64,000 nt of DNA from Phorcus lineatus (GCA_921293015.1 OV121081.1:55019877-55083876), one strand, 5' to 3'. Positions 53,101 through 61,969 are shown, counted from the first letter of the stretch. A program made the numbers and translations. The notes: generated by a model from the letters alone, not told the origin.

Positions 53101-56100
53101 GCTGTTGGGCAGTATAGACCTTAAAGATATGCTATGATTTATAATTATATAATAATATGTTTACTATTGGCTCAAACGTACATTTTGTCTTTGATCGTAC
53201 AACCCGTTTGAAAGACAGCAAATGAAATGGACGAATCTAGACTCTTGCAATGTAAACAACAGCACTGTATATTGATATTTAAAAAGTACAAAAACCGTTT
53301 CTTCACAATGTTTTGATGGGTGATTCTATTATGTTGAACAAATGATAATTAGGAATGATAAAGTGAATCGGAATGATCAATGATTAGGCCCCATTGTTTC
53401 ATAAACATAAAAACATAGTATTTCGTATTGCCGTCGTCACTGTCGAATGACTGGACCTGTCATCACAACAGTGATTTCGAACTACTTTTGTTAGGCACCA
53501 TATTTTTTTCAAATAAGTTTGACATGAGAAGAAAGAAGGGATAAAATATTATCCATATTTAGTCTTATTGTTCATGAAACTCTTGAATTTGTATCTCCTT
53601 GCAATATTAATCTAACTCGCTCTTACACGTTTCGATTACTTCATAAAAAAGGAAATGGAAACCTAGTGTTATGATCGTTCCTTCATTTTGAGTGTGAATA
53701 TGTGTAACATCCCTTTCAGGATTCAGAAACTAAAATCTAAGTGCACGCCCTCTTTGCTTACGGTTTACAGTTTGGTAGTGTTTGATAGTTTTATGTTTGT
53801 AGTTTATACCTCGCGATATAAATCTCAGAATGGTAATCCACATTTTATCGTATCATGACGAAAGCACCTGTCGTCTAGTGAAATAAAAGGAAACACCTTG
53901 CAAACGCATGTGTTGACATTGACCATCTCGAAACGTGACTTAGTTTATTTCCTTATCTGCATAATACTGTTGAATCCCTTGACTAAGATTTAGTCTATGA
54001 AATTTTTTGATAATTTACTGTTCCTTCATCCATATTTTTTACTTTGGGCTCCTAATTTCATACTTGCTGAATGTGGACCTATAGACTGTATAAAAGGCCC
54101 CTTTATATACACAGTAATGAAGCAGGACTAGTGAATCCCGTAAGGGGGGTGAGTTTAGGGGATTCCACCATGTGTGACCCAAAGGACGAATAACCCCCCC
54201 CCCCCCCTCCCCCAGAGACCCCCCCCCTCCCCCGGGGCCGCCTCTGGTTTGGTGATGGAATGCCTTATCTAATATAAATTCCTCTTTCCTGACATAGACA
54301 TTTTTAATTGTCCCACTCCTTTTAAGTGTATTCTACTAATTCCATACTGTACATGTACATCGACAAGTTATACTGCGGGCGTTGCTGCAATGAAATACCA
54401 TGACTAATAGAACAAACCAAATTCTTCAACGCGTCGTGCACGATGTTAACTCCTCTTGTGTTTTTAACTCTGTTATCTTTGGAAAACCGGAAAGTCTTGA
54501 TTATGCACCTGTTGACAGGCTTAAATGTGACTGTTTAGATGAAATACTTGTCCTGTAACATAAGCTTGTATAGACTTTGCTTACAATAATAGATATCTTA
54601 TTTTGCTAGACTACATATCGAAACTATAAACCTGGAAATAGAACAAGGAACCTTTATACTGGCCGTAATTGCCAATAAATGAATAAATCGCTAGGATTTT
54701 AATCAGATAATAACTCATCCATTTCAAATGAGTCGTTCATACATTGTAAGGTCCATCAAAATACAGGTGTTCTTAATTACCATTCACTTGTGAAATGTAT
54801 TTTAGCTCAAAGAAAAAATAAGTGTCGGAAAATGTTGCAGTATATCAACTAGGATCTGACGATTACAGACCCTTGAAACTAAAGCTGTATAGTGTTAAAC
54901 CTGATGTAAAAAGACAGTGTTATCTGCCGTGTAAGTAGCAAGGTTGGCGACTGCCAGTCTCTTTCTCATTCACCGTGTGCAGCCTTACCGTCGCCAGTTG
55001 TATATCAGGCAGTGATTGTTACAACTTGTATCAGTGTATATGGTGATATCAGCTATGAGATATAACATCTTTATCATTAAGTGACATAGAGGTCATGTCA
55101 TTCAGATTTCTTAATATACTTGTAGATGGTAAGATTTGCTTCTGGATCCAGGTTTCTGTCGGTCCTTTTGTATGACTTATCCCCATTTGTCGGCCCTTTT
55201 ATACGACATATCTCAGTATTTCGGTCATTTTGTAAAAAATAGATTTATATGTCAGTCCTTTTGTACGACTTACCTCTATATGTGGGTCCTTTTGTACGAT
55301 TTATCTCTATATGTTGGTTCTTTTGTAAGACTTATCTCTATATATTTTTTTTGTACGACTGATCCCTGTCGGTCTTTTTGTAGGACTCATCCCTATAAAT
55401 CGGTTTTGTACGACTTTTCTCTATATGTCGGTCCTTTTGTACGACTTACCTCAATATGTCGGTCCTTTTGTACGACTTACCTCAATATGTCGGTCCTTTT
55501 GTACGACTTACCTCAATATGTCGGTCCTTTTGTACGTCTTATCTCTATTTGTCGGTCTGTTTGTATGATTTGTTTCATATGCTGGGCCAATTAAGGTAGC
55601 AATACTGACTACGTTATATGCCAACTGCATATAACATATGAAGAAAACAAATAGATATGTGGTTCTCTTTAGAAAATGACCTTTATAAATGTTATGAGTT
55701 TTCGGATACTGATCAAACTGAAGAAAGAAAAATGTCAAAAAGATACCTTTTTATCTTATTTTATTTTATTCTTTTATTTTTATAAGTCTGTGGCCCTTTA
55801 AACCTGGCTATGGATCACATTAAAGCTCCCAAAAGCAATGTGAAAAATATCTGTTAACCGTACAAAAGCGCTACTTGACAACATGAACGTTTATTCGACT
55901 TCAATTGTTGATTATTACCTATGCGTAAAATTGTATTTTTTAAATAATTAATGCCATGCAATTTTGGTTGGTAGGCACGAGAGATTTCATATCTATTTTT
56001 CATTTCATTTTTACTATGGGGTTGTAAACACTTTCATATAAAACTACGATAGAGTACTGTTATACAGCCGTATTCAGAGCACCTTACAAAACTATTAAGG

Positions 56101-58600
56101 ATCATCGGTACTTTATTTCATTATCATTTCCTTCTTTCATTTCTTTTGAAGGATAATAGACCGGTTGGACTTTTTCAATCTATTTGACGGTATATGAAGA
56201 ATATTGATGTAAACATATTGATGTTCTTAACCGATAGACAAATATCCACGTATTATTAGAAGATCGTTAAAACTTCAAATCAAATAATCTGCGTTAGCAG
56301 AACATGAAAAATAACTACATGGTCACCCCTTCAAAATATCTATTTACATTAAATCAAAGAAACTGTAGCACGCTTTTGGAAGCATTACTTGGTATTATTT
56401 CCCATACAAAAAATGAGTATTATGTCAAGTATATGTTCTTCAGAAGGTAAACATCTAATCACTAATCACTCTTTTATTCAAGTGCATACTGCAGATAGCC
56501 AATTTAGTTTGATCACCTTTTAATGATTCGAGAAAGGAGAGATATTGTTGTAGCTTAAAGAAATCCAAACACAACCTTACAAATGAAAAAGCACCATAAT
56601 GGTTTAATTTGGAGGTTAAAACAACCGTCAGGTAACGTTATCCGAATGTGACATTTTAGTGCCATGAAAATGTATGAAAATGTTTACCATATTTGAGACG
56701 CAAAACATCAAATTCTCAGCATGAAGGTTAAAATATCCACAAGAACTCTCCATAAACCTATCAAACAGATGTCACTTTTCTTTAAAATAACCCGTATACG
56801 TGTCACCTATTCAAGGAGGAAAGAATTGCATTGTTATAGAAATACACCTAAAACTGTTGAAACGTTATTGGCATAAACAGAGAAAAGTTTTCAATTAAAT
56901 CTTGTTCAAAATAGTAAACTTAACGGGTTTTTTTCCTGAAATATATAATGTATGTCTACATATTCTTAAATGAGAAAGTAACTAAATGCATTATAGATAA
57001 ACGTAACCCAAAAGGTGTCCTGGTCAGTCTCTTTGTTTATATCGCCACTTGCATGCTTTAAAAGAAAGATGAATAAACTGGTAAACGAGCAAATGGCCCG
57101 TCCAGCGGGAATGTGGAAATGAAATTGTCCTTATACAATGGTAACATTATTTATAAACATATGAACATAACGTTGGTACCTGTGTTCATGTGCGTATCTG
57201 GGAATAGTGGAAGGTGAAAAACTGGCTTATCTATGCCGATTATCAATGTGATACAACAAAAAAAAGGTTATTTGGGCTTCGTTACTCTTTGTCATTAAAT
57301 TGTAAAATAACTGATTCTGAGGTATATACTTATGTGGACATAAACGTTTTTTCTCCTGTCAACATCTAATTTCTTATTTTTTCATCTTTTGATGCAATAC
57401 TGATTTTGATAAAATAGTTACCTAGTTGTTTTAAATATAAGGAAACTTACCTGAGCTAGATCTCAAGGAAGGTAACTCTCGTTTACAAGGTTCCTCTGTC
57501 TTGATTATCGTCACTTCCGGATTTAGACGATGTATGGCATCTTCAATAGATTTTATGTCCGTTATCTTAACCCGGCTGCCGTTCTGGGAGACAGTGTACA
57601 CCGGAATGGTCACATCAATGGTCTTCGTCTCGATATTGACAGTTTTCGCCTCTTCGTCGGTCAGACCTAAACTAAGACTTCTGCTCCGCAAGCCATCACG
57701 CATACGCCCAACATTGATACCTTCAGCTCCAGAGGACCCTACATAGGATGACAGGGTATCCTTGATGCTGCTTCTCCTGCGAGGTATGGTTGGGTTCTGC
57801 ACAAGACTGACTCGTCTATGTTTGGGTCTGGACGTGCTGAAGGCTGAAGCACTTGGTAGGGCCGCGATGGAGTCTCGACGTTTTTTCCCAGTGTCCATGA
57901 GTTTTGTCAGGGACTGTTTCCGCTGTTCGGGACTTGGCATGCTGTTTGGGACGGGCGAGAGACGGCGGGTTGGACGAACAGACTGGATAGAACTCTTTCT
58001 TGCCATAGGAACAGAGCTCTTTCTTTCTATTGGATGTCTGACATCATCAGATTCTTTGGGGGCATTTTCATGGTCGTCGTTGAGTTCGACCTTCGGTAGA
58101 GCATCCCTCTTTTTTGCAATACCATTTGTCTCTTTTCCCAATTTAACATCTTCTGTCATGGTTGGTTTTGCAACGTTTCCGTTGCTGCAGAAGAATGAAT
58201 TCTTTGACAAGGAGACGAGTTTCTTTGGGGATATTTTGAACTCAGTCTCTGACCGAAACTTTTTCTCTAGTCCCGTGTCGAGTGAGTCCGACTTCATGAA
58301 GGAAGACACTAGCCTGACCTCAGACCCGGAGTCGTCTGCACCTTGTACAGTGATGACAGGAAGTGCAATATTGCCGTGACGTCTCACCTTTAGACTCTCC
58401 GACCGGCGGATGATGTGTTTAGGCACTGCAATATCCGACATTGGTCTCCGGTCACTCTCAGAACGCCTAATGAGATGTTTTGAAAGTGCATTATCACTCA
58501 TGTCTTTCTGTTCACTCTCTTCAAGTTGAGGCTCCAACGTAATTCTTTTACATTTTGACAGTACATCACCACCTTCTTTAACTACATTTTTGTTTTCCAT
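32012..58600 (-). CDS. ARM-repeat protein gene, 22 coding exons, 1242 aa
   Basis: Assembled from splice sites and frame on the minus strand. Exons: 58600-57451, 44091-43990, 43357-43277, 42849-42727, 42348-42217, 41897-41769, 41164-41036, 39160-39032, 38787-38659, 38318-38190, 37973-37842, 37636-37508, 37163-37035, 36743-36618, 36374-36243, 35761-35639, 35238-35113, 34552-34427, 33789-33661, 33082-32954, 32771-32658, 32112-32012. The sum is 3729 nt, exactly divisible by three, with one terminal stop. All 21 introns are GT-AG and phase 1. Residues 1-383 are basic and disordered; about 445-1171 are tandem armadillo repeats with motifs such as EHGCKILGNLAV and ENGCRALGSFAV; a short C-terminal tail ends ESRNGDQ. 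ARM arrays form superhelical protein-binding surfaces, so a scaffold role is likely. No kinase, ROC or other enzymatic domain was seen, and I do not assign a named orthologue. The weakest point is the 13.4-kb link from exon 1 to exon 2. Confidence 0.85.
32658..32771 (-). CDS. ARM gene exon 21: partial repeat
   Basis: 114 nt, phase 1-1, acceptor CTGTTACAG, donor GGAAAG|GTAGGT. Encodes NRLLEVLKSISRRHGNKDPV then FAKALMSFWK, probably a capping half-repeat. Confidence 0.86.
32954..33082 (-). CDS. ARM gene exon 20: last clear ARM repeat
   Basis: 129 nt, phase 1-1, acceptor TTATTTTCAG, donor ACATAG|GTAAAG. Encodes ..IIHDLIFTAMTRFSENQEIQ then IYGCNAIAKCQHI. Confidence 0.88.
33661..33789 (-). CDS. 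ARM gene exon 19: ARM repeat
   Basis: 129 nt, phase 1-1, acceptor TTCCGCTAG, donor TCACTAG|GTTCGT. Encodes NEITVDAVNIISTALGQHAE then HRLFAVALMAITNLISL. Confidence 0.86.
34427..34552 (-). CDS. ARM gene exon 18: ARM repeat
   Basis: 126 nt, phase 1-1, acceptor ATGTTTCTAG, donor AAAATC|GTGAGT. Encodes NAVRSVLSSMKAFTDNKDLQ then IVGCGALACICEKN. Confidence 0.88.
35113..35238 (-). CDS. ARM gene exon 17: ARM repeat
   Basis: 126 nt, phase 1-1, acceptor CACGTGTTGTAG, donor GCACTCG|GTGAGT. Encodes ERRLEVILETMDRYGAYPEI then LQCACKMIAMLAL. Confidence 0.88.
35639..35761 (-). CDS. ARM gene exon 16: ARM repeat
   Basis: 123 nt, phase 1-1, acceptor GATCTGTCCACAG, donor AAAACAG|GTGAGG. Encodes ..LLDSTVTGMLSQPDLDADLV then LFVCLTLENILKT. 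Confidence 0.88.
35850..36085 (-). mobile_element. SINE-like element in ARM intron 15 (tRNA-like B box)
   Basis: Read on the minus strand, GTGAACGGTCGCCGAAGGCT then GTGAGTTCGAAACCCGCC contains a B-box-like GAGTTCGAAACCC. The far end (35853-35875, GGGCCCCGTTCCTCAAAACG) looks like a repeat terminus. Boundaries are approximate, and the A box is weak. Confidence 0.45.
36243..36374 (-). CDS. ARM gene exon 15: ARM repeat
   Basis: 132 nt, phase 1-1, acceptor GCCCTTCCAG, donor CAGAA|GTATGT. Encodes ERGLKTIVNITTSMGNNPEV then KVFAAMVFCGLSGI. Confidence 0.88.
36618..36743 (-). CDS. ARM gene exon 14: ARM repeat
   Basis: 126 nt, phase 1-1, acceptor ATATAGGTAAAG (the weakest pyrimidine tract in the gene), donor GCTTG|GTAAGG. 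Encodes NNGGVLALLNCLTNFRSRPN then SSLKTLGNIIVL. Confidence 0.85.
36880..36962. repeat. Imperfect inverted repeat in ARM intron 13
   Basis: 24-nt arms at 36880-36903 and 36939-36962 (TTAGAAAAAGCGTTAGAAAG versus the complement of CTCTCTAACGCTATTTCTAA) match at about 22 of 24 positions around a 35-nt loop. Hairpin of unknown role. Confidence 0.75.
37035..37163 (-). CDS. ARM gene exon 13: ARM repeat
   Basis: 129 nt, phase 1-1, acceptor TTCATAAACAG, donor CTGACT|GTAAGT. Encodes DGASRAVIGAMLTLDTCEDI then QEYGCMALMNITAD. The split codon here starts with T, so the junction with exon 14 reads Tyr. Confidence 0.88.
37508..37636 (-). CDS. ARM gene exon 12: ARM repeat
   Basis: 129 nt, phase 1-1, acceptor TATTTTTCAG, donor TTAAGG|GTAAAT. 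Encodes GGIKTVVDAMTLHQEDINIQ then EHGCKILGNLAVK, the clearest ARM consensus in the protein. Confidence 0.92.
37842..37973 (-). CDS. ARM gene exon 11: divergent ARM repeat
   Basis: 132 nt, phase 1-1, donor GTGGGG|GTGAGT. Encodes ..EQILAILQSVAAEFPDCVEL then LGHVIFSISQLTRGG; it lacks the usual GC-ALxxLA core, so the repeat is degenerate. Confidence 0.85.
38190..38318 (-). CDS. ARM gene exon 10: ARM repeat
   Basis: 129 nt, phase 1-1, acceptor TGTGACCAACAG, donor CTCTTG|GTACGC. Encodes DGLEILQDSLQRHPREQGLQ then EYGVRTISNLASL. Confidence 0.88.
38659..38787 (-). CDS. ARM gene exon 9: ARM repeat
   Basis: 129 nt, phase 1-1, acceptor AACCTTTCAG, donor ATATGG|GTAAGT. Encodes GATKSVLLAMATSPDNVSIL then ECGAWALACLTNM. 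Confidence 0.9.
39032..39160 (-). CDS. ARM gene exon 8: ARM repeat
   Basis: 129 nt, phase 1-1, donor TTTTTG|GTACGT. Encodes GGVHTVIDMMNKFSNDEDIL then ENGCRALGSFAVF, a textbook ARM repeat. The intron before it (39161-41035) contains the MITE-like element at 39221-39937. Confidence 0.9.
39221..39937. mobile_element. MITE-like element, TIR TTAAGGATGTTCGCTCCTC (TTAA family 3)
   Basis: The left end TTAAGGATGTTCGCTCCTC (39221-39239) and the right end GAGGAGCGGACATCCTTAA (39919-39937) are inverted repeats matching at 18 of 19 positions. They bound 717 bp of AT-rich non-coding sequence inside ARM intron 7. TTAA ends again suggest piggyBac-type target choice (inference). The interior includes a short inverted repeat around TTTTGATGA/TCATCAAAA. 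Confidence 0.75.
41036..41164 (-). CDS. ARM gene exon 7: ARM repeat
   Basis: 129 nt, phase 1-1, acceptor TAATCATCAG, donor ACAACAG|GTGAGA. Encodes ..HSRVLSAMSQHGDDPAIVKQ then CLFNLGNLITT. Confidence 0.88.
41769..41897 (-). CDS. ARM gene exon 6: ARM repeat
   Basis: 129 nt, phase 1-1, acceptor GCATATTTCAG, donor AAATG|GTCAGT. Encodes ..FIIKESGGIPAIMNCMKYY and IKIILNVIGFLSSN. Confidence 0.88.
42217..42348 (-). CDS. ARM gene exon 5: ARM repeat
   Basis: 132 nt, phase 1-1, acceptor CCCTTGACAG, donor TTTCCG|GTTAGT. Encodes ..DAVKCVVNAMNTFSDQEELQ followed by YNACASFLEMAS. Confidence 0.88.
42727..42849 (-). CDS. ARM gene exon 4: first ARM-like repeat
   Basis: 123 nt, phase 1-1, donor CATGG|GTAAGG. 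Encodes ..KISIRTCVRTMREDSEDYAN and QLRGCKNLGMYASM; the GCKNLGMYA helix is the ARM signature. Confidence 0.88.
43277..43357 (-). CDS. ARM gene exon 3 (linker)
   Basis: 81 nt, phase 1-1, donor ACAG|GTCAGT. Encodes DEDKMSSGQLTVIKEMDTDI and LSSPKRT, still linker before the repeats. Confidence 0.85.
43990..44091 (-). CDS. ARM gene exon 2 (linker)
   Basis: Acceptor TATCTTTCAG, donor CACCAG|GTACGT, 102 nt, phase 1 both sides. Encodes TQDKMYEKAKGTSISPLRDE.. and a polar linker ending NPDISTP. The internal in-frame ATG (Met of DKMYEK) could serve a short isoform. Confidence 0.85.
45885..46515. repeat. About 20-bp minisatellite in ARM intron 1
   Basis: About 30 direct copies of a unit close to GTTACAAGTATGATTATAGT. 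Some copies are shortened to TATGATTATAGT, and late units vary to AATGTTACAAG. Irregular period, no coding role. Confidence 0.93.
47177..47315 (-). CDS. Proposed alternative first exon of the ARM gene (short isoform)
   Basis: On the minus strand a consensus donor TTTTAA|GTAAGTATTC ends a stretch whose last ATG (47187-47189) gives ATGATCATTTTAA. That reads M-I-I-L plus one base, exactly the phase-1 end needed to join exon 2, reading MIILNTQDKMYEKAKG. An upstream ATGAGATAG forms a three-codon reading frame in the leader. A TATA-like box lies about 25-30 bp above the assumed cap site, near 47315. The protein would have the linker and all ARM repeats but not the 383-residue exon 1 domain. Coding bases are only 47177-47189; the rest is presumed 5' UTR. 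Confidence 0.45.
47341..47350 (-). promoter_or_regulatory. TATA-like box of the internal ARM promoter
   Basis: GTATATATAC sits 25-30 bp upstream of the presumed start of the alternative first exon. A CCACGTGACG motif (E-box CACGTG overlapping a CRE half-site) lies about 20 bp further upstream near 47373-47382. Sequence-only prediction. Confidence 0.35.
47558..47573. repeat. Poly(G) tract, about 16 nt
   Basis: Uninterrupted G run just upstream (minus-strand sense) of the proposed internal promoter. Length may be unreliable in assembly. Confidence 0.9.
50365..50590 (-). mobile_element. CORE-SINE / MIR-like element
   Basis: Read on the plus strand, GGATTAAATGTTTTGCCCAG then GGACACAAC, followed by GGGATTTGAACCCGGTCATT and ACACGCTAACTACTTCAC, parallels the layout of MIR-type CORE-SINEs (core, TTGCCCAAGGTCACA-like block, then the complement of a tRNA B box and A box). 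The tRNA head is thus at the right, and the element reads on the minus strand. Boundaries are approximate. Confidence 0.6.
52076..52340. repeat. 100-bp direct repeat, about 2.7 copies
   Basis: ATGTTTGTATTGACACACTT recurs at 52076, 52176 and 52276, an exact 100-bp period. Copies differ at only a few bases, and the third is cut off after about 65 bp. High identity indicates recent tandem duplication. Confidence 0.95.
54192..54240. repeat. C-rich tract (G4-capable on the minus strand)
   Basis: Runs of C separated by T and AGAGA, with at least four tracts of three or more G on the minus (transcribed-sense) strand. Strong potential for G-quadruplex in the intron RNA. Confidence 0.85.
55150..55580. 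repeat. 31-bp minisatellite in ARM intron 1
   Basis: Direct copies of TCGGTCCTTTTGTACGACTT followed by ACCTCAATATG. The most regular copies are at 55430-55530; earlier copies vary in length (27-33 bp). The period is not a multiple of three, so the 152-codon frame over it is an artefact. Confidence 0.93.
57451..58600 (-). CDS. ARM gene exon 1: ATG and disordered, phospho-site-rich N-terminus
   Basis: 1150 nt from ATG (58598-58600) to a consensus donor (..AGCTCAG|GTAAGT), ending in phase 1, the phase exon 2 needs. It encodes 383 residues. Two near-copies of KHxIRRSES occur at residues 41-49 and 61-69. Seven R-[RK]-x-S sites lie between residues 193 and 278 (RKSS, RKSS, RRLS, RKQS, RRDS, RRVS, RRSS), the consensus of basophilic kinases such as PKA. 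A more ordered stretch near 325-372 (DVTIPVYTVSQNGSRVKITD..) precedes the junction. The exon could alternatively be spliced to another phase-1 acceptor, such as 5645, but that would need a 52-kb intron spanning the ARM exons. Confidence 0.8.
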
Positions 58601-61600
58601 GGTACTTAATATCAGCTTTATACCTCCGTTAAAGACTTAGGGGTAATTCTTATTTCCTGGCAGAGGAACAACTACCAACCAATTGAGACGGAAAGTCAAG
58701 TAATTAAATAGAAAATGATAGCTTTGTCCTCGTTGATCCGTCAAGTCGTACTAACGTTGAAACTATTAAGCCGCCACGACTCCAGACATTACATTTAGTG
58801 AGATTAGGACGGAGCTGGGGGATCCGGATCAAGATCCTGTGTTCCGGTGTAATACTTGTCTCTTCACACCTCTAATCTCTCTTCTCAAAGAATCCTCAGG
58901 TCTCTTTCACCCGGCAACTCGCGGCATGGATCAGTATCCGGAATACACAGAAACAGAACAAACCTGTAGGTATTTAAAACTCAAGTTAGAAGACAGAACG
59001 CGATCACAGATCTTGGGCAACTGTTTGCATACAATAATAGTTGCTACGTGATGTTTACAAGGATAACTTGAATGAAAGACTATCACTTGATGAGACTTAT
59101 CAGATTGTGCTATCATTAATACAATACTTGACTCTGATATGAACCGTTATCAGACACGTCTCGCGACACCGCTATGCCGCCCTTTTGTCACAAGCTGGGC
59201 GATTGCAGACTTTATCAAACAATTGAAACAACTGACAAATGAATTGGAGGCAAAACATAAAATTGTCATATAGATTGGCCTACTGTTAACACACGCCCTA
59301 TAGCTGCGGGGGTCGAGGGACGAGATCTAGGTTAGGCAACGTATTTCTCACATGTAGATTTGTCGTTAAACAGATGATTAAACAAATTTCATATCAGCAG
59401 GATGTACCCTCGAAGGCAAAACTAAAAACATTGATCATTTTTATAATTTCATTTGTAAGATTTATCGAAAACCACGATGAATCATTGTATCAGGAATAAA
59501 GAAACCACTTCCTATCTAAAATATAAATAAACACTTATTTGATACACAATATTATAGTTACGCATTCCTTTTAAATCAAGTTGTCAAAAGGACCGGAAAC
59601 GTCCGTGTCAGTGTGTCCAATGAATTGCAATCAAGCTGAACAAAAATGAATTTCAATTTCGAACAACCATTTCTGCTATAATGATGTCCAAAATAACAAC
59701 ATTCAATAAATCGACATACCCCAAAGAAAAAAAGACGTCATACCCGATGACAAGAAATATTTCACTCGCAAGTATTTTTCTACAAACATACTTTATTTCA
59801 TGAAACTACATTTTAAAAAATTAAAATGACTCTAACACAAAGTCACTTTTTGTCCAAAGTTGAAGAAATATGCTTATATATGAGTAGTTGAAGGAAAAAA
59901 TGTCACTTTTTATCTTTTAACACAATATTATGGTCTTGCATATTTGAGCTTAGACACGTCGTTGCATCAACATTTCCAAACGTTGAATGATATGATTTGC
60001 TATTCTTTGTCGACTTTGAGAAATCATTTTGCAATTTTGGGAGAGTAACTGGTCTCCCAAGGTGATCCAATAAAGTTTCGATAGCTTTCATACCTGGTGA
60101 ACAGACTGACTACAACTCCACGGTAGGGTAACGATGGCATGTAGACTCCCGTCAAATGTTTGTCTACTGATGTAATGTCCGAGTTCCGTCGCTGACGAAT
60201 ATGTTTCACAGATGAATAATACTGAAACGACAGTCTTCAAATACAGTGAAGTCACCTTAGGTCGACTGCTGTTCTGCACGATTATTGACGTGACGTTACG
60301 TTGAAACTATAAAACGGCTGCAAACAAATGTTCAGAAATGGCGACGTCATCTGTTCCTTGTTGCTTCTTGCTTCTTCACGGCTCACAGTCTCGACAATTT
60401 TGGGAATGCTTAATGTTGCTTTGTTCTTCATATACTTTATATGCTCTTTCACGCTGTGGTTCTTAACTTAAAGTCATGTTTGTCATATTAACTGTGCTTC
60501 TATAAAGTGTTTTTCATTAGGTAACGTTTTGGGAAACGTTTCCACTTTGAGCATGTCATACATATATATGCAAAATTTTCTATCTTGAACATAGACATAC
60601 CCGATTTTTCAGTAATACAATTTTTTTCGAATTGTCAACTTTCTTTTGAACATTATTGTAGTTTGTCGATACTTCCTTATTACAGAAAATAAGAAAGGAA
60701 AAGGTTGCAGACTTGTGTAGCTCATCCAAAGGAAATAACAACATGTGTCATTGCGGCCAGTTTTTTTAAGGTAATATGCAACAGGAAGACGCATACTTTA
60801 TTGTAAAACCTGCAGCCGTAAATCTACAATTTTGTTCTGAGAAAAAAATATAATGCAAATTTTATCTTTGATTGTAGATGCTGATGTCACTTTTATTGTT
60901 TAATATGCATCACTTCCTGAAAATCATCTCACAGCTGCAATGTGCTGGGGTAGCCCTAAGCGCCCACTAAAATTTACATGTGTTTGAAATAAAAATAATC
61001 TTTGATCAAGTCATCGCTTATTCAACATTGAAAAAACATTCTGAATGAACAGAATAGTTTGCACTTTGAGAACAATTTCATTTGCATTTGTGACAGTGTG
61101 GTGCACATTTAATTCACAAAATTTATCATCACCATAATCCATCCAACACGCAATCAATATGTCCGTGGGTAATGGCATATTTTCTCGCATCCTGTCTCAG
61201 GGTAAAACGTATATCTGATGCTCCGCTCTTCTTAATGGAGCGTCCCACTCTTCTTAGTGGAGCGTCAGCTGTACGTCTTACTCTGAGACGTGGAGCGTCA
61301 TTTATACGTCTTACCCTGAGACAGAATGATTTTCTCGTGACGGATCGATGAATTTTGAAGAGGGAGGAGGGGTGTCACCTCGTGAAATCCGGATTCGTCA
61401 CTGCGTTCGCAACTCCATATCTCTATCTTAGCAATTCAAAATGTCTTCAACAATGTTAGCCCTATGTTATCTCTTACGAGTCAATGACTGAGCTTCCCGT
61501 TGACACATACCGCATCCTATTTTCAAGATCCCCAATGACACCATTATTAGTCAAATGATGAAACACTACAGAATGTGTCCGCAAATGATGAAGTTTGTCG

Positions 61601-61851
61601 TGTTTGTGTAAATATTTCGTATATGAGTTACAGGTCAATTGTCAATTCGTACATCTGATATACCTGGCGTCCTTGCATGCATGCCTAGTCAAGAATTCAA
61701 TATAAGTTAAAACTTCTAATCGTGTTTTTCGTCACATCGAGCGATCTGTTGTAAATTTCTATTTCTGATTCACGTCCATGAAAAATCGTGTGAAGATAAC
61801 GTATATGATATACAGATCCTGTAGAAACGTTACAGTTTATACTTAACAGTT
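58601..61851. other. 5' flank of the ARM gene and intergenic spacer
   Basis: Upstream of the exon 1 ATG, a TTTTAAATA motif (minus strand, about 58971-58980) could be a TATA-like element giving a 5' UTR of roughly 350 nt. Low confidence. The rest holds no supported gene; the inverted repeat at 61192-61324 is described separately. Confidence 0.4.
61192..61324. repeat. Inverted repeat with internal sub-repeats (133 bp)
   Basis: 21-nt arms at 61192-61212 and 61304-61324 match at 20 of 21 positions (CTGTCTCAGGGTAAaACGTA). Between them GGAGCGTC occurs three times, and TACGTCTTACTCTGAGACG is a further partial arm copy. Looks like a nested foldback repeat. Confidence 0.88.
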
Positions 61852-61969
61852 TTATAACCGTGTACGGAGGTCCTCGCCTGCAACAACTAGATCTAGTTTC
61901 TCCTCTTCAGACGCTCGCTCCTCCTTTCCACTGTTTGTCCTCTTATTCTCTTTTTTTCTGCATGTACAT
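61852..61969 (-). CDS. Last coding exon of a membrane protein: cytoplasmic tail
   Basis: Acceptor AAACTTTTAG, entered in phase 2 from the transmembrane exon, 118 nt to TAA (61852-61854). Encodes CTCRKKENKRTNSGKEERAS and EEEKLDLVVAGEDLRTRL. The basic stretch directly after the membrane segment obeys the positive-inside rule. The tail is short, with no ITAM, death or TIR domain. Confidence 0.72.

Larger units (their letters stand above)
44092..57450 (-). other. ARM gene intron 1 (13.4 kb)
   Basis: No further exon of the main transcript was found between exon 1 and exon 2, apart from the alternative first exon proposed at 47.2 kb. The intron holds a 20-bp minisatellite (45.9-46.5 kb), a CORE-SINE-like element (50.4 kb), a 100-bp triplication (52.1 kb), a C-rich tract (54.2 kb) and a 31-bp minisatellite (55.2 kb). 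Open frames inside it, such as 51587-52039 plus, look like chance. Confidence 0.6.

Noticed and set aside
55136-55594. 152-codon repetitive frame (VLLYDLSLYVGSF-like)
   Set aside because: It reads straight through a 31-bp minisatellite; the peptide repetition is a by-product of the DNA repeat, and unit lengths vary out of frame.
57762-58379. 205-codon plus-strand frame
   Set aside because: It is the antisense shadow of ARM gene exon 1, which has an ATG, a consensus donor and matching phase on the minus strand.
5645-58600. Splicing of the 58.6-kb exon 1 directly to the 5.6-kb terminal exon
   Set aside because: Phases are compatible (phase 1), but it would need a 52-kb intron enclosing the whole ARM exon series, while the same donor fits the nearer exon 2 at 44.1 kb.
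60095-60279. Possible minus-strand exon resembling a secreted protein N-terminus, ending CACCAG|GTATGA
   Set aside because: The frame has no ATG (it begins at GTG), the acceptor is weak, and no partner exon was found. Hydrophobicity alone is not enough.
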